From the NCBI GenBank assembly GCA_030916545.1, contig JAUPWI010000035.1, positions 1-9,718 on the forward strand: a DNA stretch of 9,718 bases, read 5' to 3'. The stretch comes from Patescibacteria group bacterium (GTDB lineage: Bacteria > Patescibacteriota > Minisyncoccia > Moranbacterales > UBA1568). The notes below the pieces were generated by a model. It made no database searches. It worked only from the letters and a program-made list of their open reading frames with translations, and was not told the origin of the DNA. The position numbers and the translations under genes are program-made. This document shows, piece after piece, positions 6,023-9,718 of this stretch. The stretch's first letter is position 1; each line of letters starts with the position of its first letter.

Positions 6023-7066
6023 ATGTCAGAAATACTCCATGCCAACAAGCTCTTCAATCCCAAAGGGGATGATGCTACCGAACACCGAACCATCATCAAG
6101 GGTTCCACCACGGGACTTTTCAACCTCAACGCCACCAAATATCCCTGGGCGAAATCCCTCTACCAGGTCATGATCGGTAATTTCTGGGTTCCCGAAAAGG
6201 TGTCCGGGCTGAAGGACGACGCCCGTATGTTCCACAAAGACCTTTCGCCCGAAGAGCAGCGGGCCTACAAAGGCATACTCTCCTTTCTGATCTTTCTGGA
6301 CTCCATCCAAACAGTCAATCTGCCGCACTTTTCCGACTATGTCACTTCACCGGAAGTCAATCTCATTCTCTCCATCCAGGCCTACCAGGAAGCCATCCAT
6401 TCCCAGTCCTACGCCACCATACTCGAGACCGTCGTCGAAAGCAAAGAGCGCGATGAAATTTACTATTTCTGGCGCAGCGACAGTATTCTGCTGCACCGCA
6501 ACCAGTATATCGGCCAAATATACCAGGATTTCATCGATCAACCGTCCGACAAAAACTTTTTCCGAGGCATCGTTGCGAACTTCCTGCTCGAATCGATCTA
6601 TTTCTACAACGGATTTGCCTTCTTCGATACGCTGGTATACCACATGAAAATGCTGGCTACCGGCCGCATGATCGCCTATATCCGCCGGGATGAGCTCACT
6701 CACGTCACCATCTTCGCCAATATCATCCGGGATATCAAGAAGGAGTTTCCGGAACTCTACGATGAGCCGCTGATTCTCGGCATGATGGATGAAGCCGTCA
6801 AACAGGAAATCGAATGGAGCCGCCACATCCTCGGTACCAAGATTCCCGGACTCAACGGTGAGACCACCGAAAACTATACAAAGTGGCTCGCGAACAAGCG
6901 CCTGGCGATGCTGAACATCGATCCGCTCTATCCGAATGCCATCGATAATCCGTACAAACATCTCGACCGGCTTCAGGATGTCAACAGCGACAAGGGAAAT
7001 TTTTTCGAGACCACCGTCGTCAACTACACCCAATCGACAAGCATGAACGGGAGCTGGGACTTCTGA
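6023..7066 (+). CDS. nrdB: Class I ribonucleotide reductase, beta (radical-generating) subunit
   Basis: Encodes 347 residues of the ferritin-like R2 subunit, which makes the stable radical used by the alpha subunit. All six metal ligands of the E. coli type are present: Asp93 (FLDSIQ), Glu123 and His126 (QEAIHSQSY), Glu190 (LLESIYFY), Glu224 and His227 (RRDELTH). The radical tyrosine is Tyr130, at the same spacing from the ligands as Tyr122 of E. coli, so this is a tyrosyl-radical enzyme needing oxygen (or an oxidant) for activation rather than a Tyr-less subclass. Trp55 in NFWVPEKV fits the long-range electron path, and the C-terminal tail (about 325-347, with Tyr335 and ending SWDF) is the part that docks on the alpha subunit. 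Iron versus manganese cannot be told from sequence, and no NrdI is in the window. It forms an operon with nrdA. The start lacks a clear Shine-Dalgarno. Confidence 0.96.
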   Translation: MSEILHANKLFNPKGDDATEHRTIIKGSTTGLFNLNATKYPWAKSLYQVMIGNFWVPEKVSGLKDDARMFHKDLSPEEQRAYKGILSFLIFLDSIQTVNLPHFSDYVTSPEVNLILSIQAYQEAIHSQSYATILETVVESKERDEIYYFWRSDSILLHRNQYIGQIYQDFIDQPSDKNFFRGIVANFLLESIYFYNGFAFFDTLVYHMKMLATGRMIAYIRRDELTHVTIFANIIRDIKKEFPELYDEPLILGMMDEAVKQEIEWSRHILGTKIPGLNGETTENYTKWLANKRLAMLNIDPLYPNAIDNPYKHLDRLQDVNSDKGNFFETTVVNYTQSTSMNGSWDF

Positions 7067-7101
7067 TTTCCTCTCCATACAAGCCATCTCTAGCAACAGA
7101 T

Positions 7102-7129
7102 CGAATCCTCTCTCGCGGGGATTCGTTTT
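7102..7129 (+). terminator. Intrinsic terminator of the nrdAB transcript
   Basis: CGAATCCTC (7102-7110) pairs with GGGGATTCG (7117-7125), nine pairs including one G-U, with a six-base loop and TTTT (7126-7129) immediately after. It lies 35 bases past the nrdB stop. Its T-tract overlaps the -35 of the next promoter, so one operon ends exactly where the next begins. Confidence 0.8.
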
Positions 7130-7157
7130 GTGAACAGGAAGAATTCCGTGCTATACT
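7128..7157 (+). promoter_or_regulatory. Promoter of the pilin-like/propeller gene pair
   Basis: TTGTGA (7128-7133, 4 of 6) and TATACT (7152-7157, 5 of 6) are separated by 18 bases. Transcription would start near 7164, only about 8 bases before the ATG at 7172, so the message would be nearly leaderless. Confidence 0.6.
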
Positions 7158-7171
7158 GGAAAAAAATAATT

Positions 7172-8326
7172 ATGCGTCCAATATATCTTTCTTCTGTTCT
7201 CCTGTTTGTCGTCGCGTCCGGTTTCCTCGCCCTCATACCGAGCGCCCAGGCCGAAATATTCAGCCCGGACGAATGCAAAGCCGTGCTCGGTACTTGCAAA
7301 CGGTCTTTCTTTGGCAGCAATTGTTCGGGAGATGAAACCGAAGTCGCCAAATGCAATGTTAACGCGCAAAGCTGCTGCAAAATCGTCAAAGACGCGAGCG
7401 GCAATATCCTCTCCGGTGCCGCTGCCCTGACTGAATTTCAAAATGATATGAACGCCGGAGACTACACGGTCGCCCTGGAGGCCGCTCCCGTCAAGGCCGG
7501 TGCCGGAATGGCTGCGTCCGGACCATCCGACACTGCCGCGAGCGGAGGGATGGCCGCCAATCTCAACTATACGCTGCTCGAAAACATACCAGGACAAGCA
7601 AGCGCCACGGGGAATCTCCCGAGTTATGTGCAGGCAGTTCTCAACGCCGCCATGCTCATCATCGTCATTTCGGCGGTCTTCATGATTTCGGTCGGTGGAT
7701 TTCTCTATCTGACCAGCGCCGGAAACACATCGCGAGCCGGACAAGCCAAAGGTATCATCACCGATGCGATTCTCGGACTCATTCTGGCCCTGGTCGCCTA
7801 TCTCGTTCTCTACATCATCAACCCGGATCTCGTGACGCTCCGCATCAGTTCATTGGCCACCAGCTCAATCCCAGCGAGTTCTTCTCCATCTGGAGCGACA
7901 GTGCCGACAGCACCGTCCGGCGACACCTATACCCACGCCGATGCGGCGGCGGCACTCAACGCCAAAGGAATCAATGTGACAAGCTCCGGAGGCTGCAACG
8001 ATCCGAAAAGAAAAGAATGCACCAGCCTCGAAGGCATCCCGAAGAACACCATCGCGAACATCATCGCTCTCAAAGAAAAATCCGGCTGTTCGTTCAATGT
8101 CACTGGCGGAACGGAAACCGGACATGTAAGTCACGGAACCGGAAAACCTATCATCGATGTCAGTGAATCACCCTGTCTGGAAAATGTCTTCCGCAATCAG
8201 AAGTCTTCGCTCAGAAGTCAGTACAACATCAGCGCCATCTGCTCGGATGCCAACAGCCGCGAAGCCGCCTTCGGTTGCGGCTACGTCGAACCTGCGCCTC
8301 ATTTCCATGTCCAATTTTCCAGCTAA
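7172..8326 (+). CDS. Secreted membrane protein: T4SS-pilin-like helices plus putative M15-like peptidase domain
   Basis: Encodes 384 residues. Residues 1-27 form a signal peptide with a likely AQA cleavage site, which is why I start at the ATG at 7172 rather than an in-frame GTG at 7130. Then comes a Cys-rich stretch (35-69; Cys35, 42, 51, 61, 68, 69) and a Gly/Ala-rich spacer. Two membrane helices follow (about 153-180 and 196-216), joined by TSAGNTSRAGQAKGIITDA, the layout of the T4SS pilin (VirB2/TrbC-like) family common in CPR genomes. After a Ser/Thr/Pro linker (226-250), the C-terminal domain (252-384) has six cysteines and the pattern GHVSHGTGKPIIDV (317-330) ... PHFHV (376-380). This resembles the His/Asp/His zinc site of M15 DD-peptidases, but His321-Asp329 is one residue longer than the usual spacing, so activity is uncertain. 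An envelope or secretion role is inferred. A propeller gene follows after 9 bases. Confidence 0.75.
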   Translation: MRPIYLSSVLLFVVASGFLALIPSAQAEIFSPDECKAVLGTCKRSFFGSNCSGDETEVAKCNVNAQSCCKIVKDASGNILSGAAALTEFQNDMNAGDYTVALEAAPVKAGAGMAASGPSDTAASGGMAANLNYTLLENIPGQASATGNLPSYVQAVLNAAMLIIVISAVFMISVGGFLYLTSAGNTSRAGQAKGIITDAILGLILALVAYLVLYIINPDLVTLRISSLATSSIPASSSPSGATVPTAPSGDTYTHADAAAALNAKGINVTSSGGCNDPKRKECTSLEGIPKNTIANIIALKEKSGCSFNVTGGTETGHVSHGTGKPIIDVSESPCLENVFRNQKSSLRSQYNISAICSDANSREAAFGCGYVEPAPHFHVQFSS

Positions 8327-8335
8327 TTTTGCTTC

Positions 8336-9475
8336 ATGAAAATATTCTTTAGCCTCAGTCTGGGTATTTTTTGTGTTCTTCTCCTTTTTTGGGGGGTGTA
8401 CAATTTCAGCTTCAAAAACAATCCCAACATACCGACTGTCACCGAGCCGGGAACCATCATCAAAGAATCCGCTCCGCTCAACCTACTCAAGACTTCCACC
8501 CGTATCGAGCCCGTTCTCCAAGAAGAGATTCTCAGCGCCGCTGCGGATGGCCGCTCCCTCTTTTTTTACTCTCTCGAAGAACAGGCCTTCAAAAAGTCCA
8601 CTTTGGACGGGAAAGACCGGGAAATCCTCCTCTCCAATCTCCCCGGAACCCCGACGCGCATCGTCTGGTCGCCGTCAAGGGAAAGGGCGCTCGTGCATAT
8701 CAAGCTTCCGGACGGAACATCGCTCTGGCACACGGCTGACCTACTACTCAGAACCCTCCTCCCGCTGAAACCCGAGATGTCAAGGGTCGTTTGGGACAAT
8801 ACCGGCAGCAAGATCTTCTATCAGTACACCGACCCGAAAACCGGGATGAGAAGTATCAATATCGCGTCGCCGGATGGCAAAGACTGGAAAAGCATCACCT
8901 CGATCGGTACCAAGGATTCCTTTCTGGCGCCTGTACCCGGGAGCGTGCTTCTCAGTTTCTGGCAACGGCCGAGCGCCCGAGAAAAGGGGTCACTCAGTGC
9001 CATTCCGCTTATCGGAGGTGACACAAAAACCCTCCTCTCCGATCGACTCGGCGCTGACTTCCTCTGGTCACCCTCAGGGGAGAGGGTCCTGATGAGCACT
9101 ACAGACCCGGCTCATCCGGAAAAATCGGTTCTCGCTCTCATGAATTCCTCGGGTGGCGAGCTTAGAGTCCTCGAAAACGCCTCCTCATTCATCGGCAAAG
9201 CGACCTGGTCAAAAAACGGGCGAACCGTCTATTACGCATTACCAGGATCCCTTCCTGAATCGGCGGTATTGCCGAATGATTACTATGAAAAAAACCTCCA
9301 TTCCCAGGATTCCTTTTGGAGAATGGATGTCGAAAACAATAAGGCCGAACGTTTGGTTGACCTGAAAGACCTCACGGAGGCGTATGACGCGAGCGATCTT
9401 TTCCTCTCGCCCAAAGAAGATGCACTCTACTTTATCGAGCGGAAAAACCTGAAACTCTACCGAATCGAGCTTTAG
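8336..9475 (+). CDS. Membrane-anchored TolB/WD40-like beta-propeller protein
   Basis: Encodes 379 residues. An N-terminal uncleaved anchor (about 4-22, MKIFFSLSLGIF onward) and a Pro/Thr-rich stalk lead to an extracytoplasmic domain of repeated blades. Blade motifs of the TolB/PD40 kind recur: IVWSPSRERALV (109-120), VVWDNTGSKIFY (151-162), FLWSPSGERVLM (242-253), ATWSKNGRTVYY (289-300) and LFLSPKEDALYF (355-366), each a W/L-S-P-x-G-like turn followed by a strand. Repeat spacing of 40-65 residues suggests a five- to seven-bladed propeller. Such domains usually bind proteins or glycans; no catalytic residues are seen. It starts 9 bases after the pilin-like gene with no Shine-Dalgarno and no promoter between them, so the two are probably cotranscribed and may act together at the cell surface. 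The partner or ligand is unknown. Confidence 0.8.
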   Translation: MKIFFSLSLGIFCVLLLFWGVYNFSFKNNPNIPTVTEPGTIIKESAPLNLLKTSTRIEPVLQEEILSAAADGRSLFFYSLEEQAFKKSTLDGKDREILLSNLPGTPTRIVWSPSRERALVHIKLPDGTSLWHTADLLLRTLLPLKPEMSRVVWDNTGSKIFYQYTDPKTGMRSINIASPDGKDWKSITSIGTKDSFLAPVPGSVLLSFWQRPSAREKGSLSAIPLIGGDTKTLLSDRLGADFLWSPSGERVLMSTTDPAHPEKSVLALMNSSGGELRVLENASSFIGKATWSKNGRTVYYALPGSLPESAVLPNDYYEKNLHSQDSFWRMDVENNKAERLVDLKDLTEAYDASDLFLSPKEDALYFIERKNLKLYRIEL

Positions 9476-9516
9476 TATCTATCTCAAATCTCATGTCGAG
9501 GGAAAACGAGAGAATT

Positions 9517-9545
9517 TCGGCTGCGAATCCTCGTGTTTCAGCCGA
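9517..9545. terminator. Hairpin between convergent genes
   Basis: TCGGCTG (9517-9523) pairs with CAGCCGA (9539-9545), seven perfect pairs with a 15-base loop, in the 88-base gap between the propeller gene (plus) and the edge gene (minus). Neither side has a clean T-tract, although TTTT occurs a little way off on both strands. It may serve as a weak bidirectional terminator. AATCCT inside the loop (9526-9531) can pair with AGGATT (9551-9556). Confidence 0.4.
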
Positions 9546-9563
9546 CAATCAGGATTTTCTGTT

Positions 9564-9718
9564 TCATTGCTGTGGCGATCTACCGGGAGAGGCTCTGTAA
9601 GAAAACATACCGGAAAACAAAGTAAGTTCCAACCAAAATATGAAACAGAATTCGGCCCGAAAATAAGGAACATCAAGGAATCCTGAGGCAAACATCCCGA
9701 GCAGGAGCGCCGTCATAA
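9564..9718 (-). CDS. C-terminal end of a membrane protein, probably O-antigen ligase/polymerase-like (partial)
   Basis: A minus-strand frame enters from the right edge and runs 50 visible residues to a TGA at 9564-9566. It reads as a hydrophobic segment (MTALLLGMFASGF), then LDVPYFRAEF, a second hydrophobic segment (CFIFWLELTLFSGMF) and a short polar tail SYRASPGRSPQQ. The hydrophobic / DVPYF / FW-hydrophobic pattern is what I recall from the C-terminus of O-antigen ligase (Wzy/WaaL-like) proteins in CPR bacteria, which usually carry many membrane helices and join or polymerise surface glycans. The ATG at 9716 is probably internal, because a protein of this type would extend several hundred residues upstream beyond the window. 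The gene converges on the propeller gene. Confidence 0.55.
   Translation of the reverse strand, partial: MTALLLGMFASGFLDVPYFRAEFCFIFWLELTLFSGMFSYRASPGRSPQQ

Noticed and set aside
9491..9691. 66-codon minus-strand open frame at the right end
   Set aside because: It lies in a different frame from the membrane-protein tail with the DVPYF pattern, which is the better coding candidate.
1..9718. CRISPR array, insertion sequence, integrase or phage genes
   Set aside because: No regularly spaced repeats, transposase motifs or phage-like genes are seen; the short repeats near 1814-1862 and 5964-6002 are isolated pairs.

Overview
The window looks like chromosomal DNA of a Candidate Phyla Radiation (Patescibacteria) bacterium, plausibly a Parcubacteria/Moranbacteria-like lineage. 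The grounds are family resemblance only: a type IV secretion pilin-like membrane protein followed by a membrane-anchored beta-propeller, a small divergent Fe/Mn superoxide dismutase, an L19 protein with an acidic tail, and a right-edge fragment with a DVPYF motif that I associate with CPR O-antigen ligase-like proteins. Base composition is roughly balanced. TGA is used as a stop (nrdA, nrdB, the edge gene), so the code is the standard bacterial one, not the UGA-Gly code of Gracilibacteria/SR1. No gene has a strong Shine-Dalgarno sequence.

Layout from left to right. Positions 1-1661 (minus strand): tRNA-Leu(GAG), rplS (ribosomal protein L19) and an RluD-type pseudouridine synthase. This is a translation block, with a good promoter at the rluD/rplS boundary and a short hairpin between rplS and the tRNA. 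Positions 1662-2048: a divergent 387-base intergenic region holding the rluD promoter, an isolated strong intrinsic terminator with an interleaved 12-base direct repeat, an AT-rich palindrome, and the likely promoter and leader hairpin of the next genes. Positions 2049-7066 (plus strand): a 2-Cys peroxiredoxin, an Fe/Mn superoxide dismutase, and the alpha (ATP-cone) and beta subunits of an oxygen-dependent class I ribonucleotide reductase, closed by an intrinsic terminator at 7102-7129. Positions 7172-9475 (plus strand): a secreted/membrane protein joining a Cys-rich segment, a two-helix T4SS-pilin-like segment and a putative M15-like peptidase domain, followed 9 bases later by a membrane-anchored TolB/WD40-like propeller. 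Positions 9564-9718 (minus strand): the C-terminal end of a membrane protein, probably an O-antigen ligase/polymerase, cut by the window edge.

How they work together: superoxide dismutase turns superoxide into hydrogen peroxide, peroxiredoxin removes the peroxide, and the adjacent ribonucleotide reductase needs oxygen to build its tyrosyl radical. The cluster therefore reads as a compact oxygen-handling and deoxynucleotide-synthesis block. The following pair looks like cell-envelope machinery. The most interesting items are the pilin/peptidase-like fusion with its propeller partner, the Asn-to-Gln change at a catalytic position of the reductase alpha subunit, the unusual ligand segment of the superoxide dismutase, and the orphan terminator/direct-repeat structure near 1800-1862.
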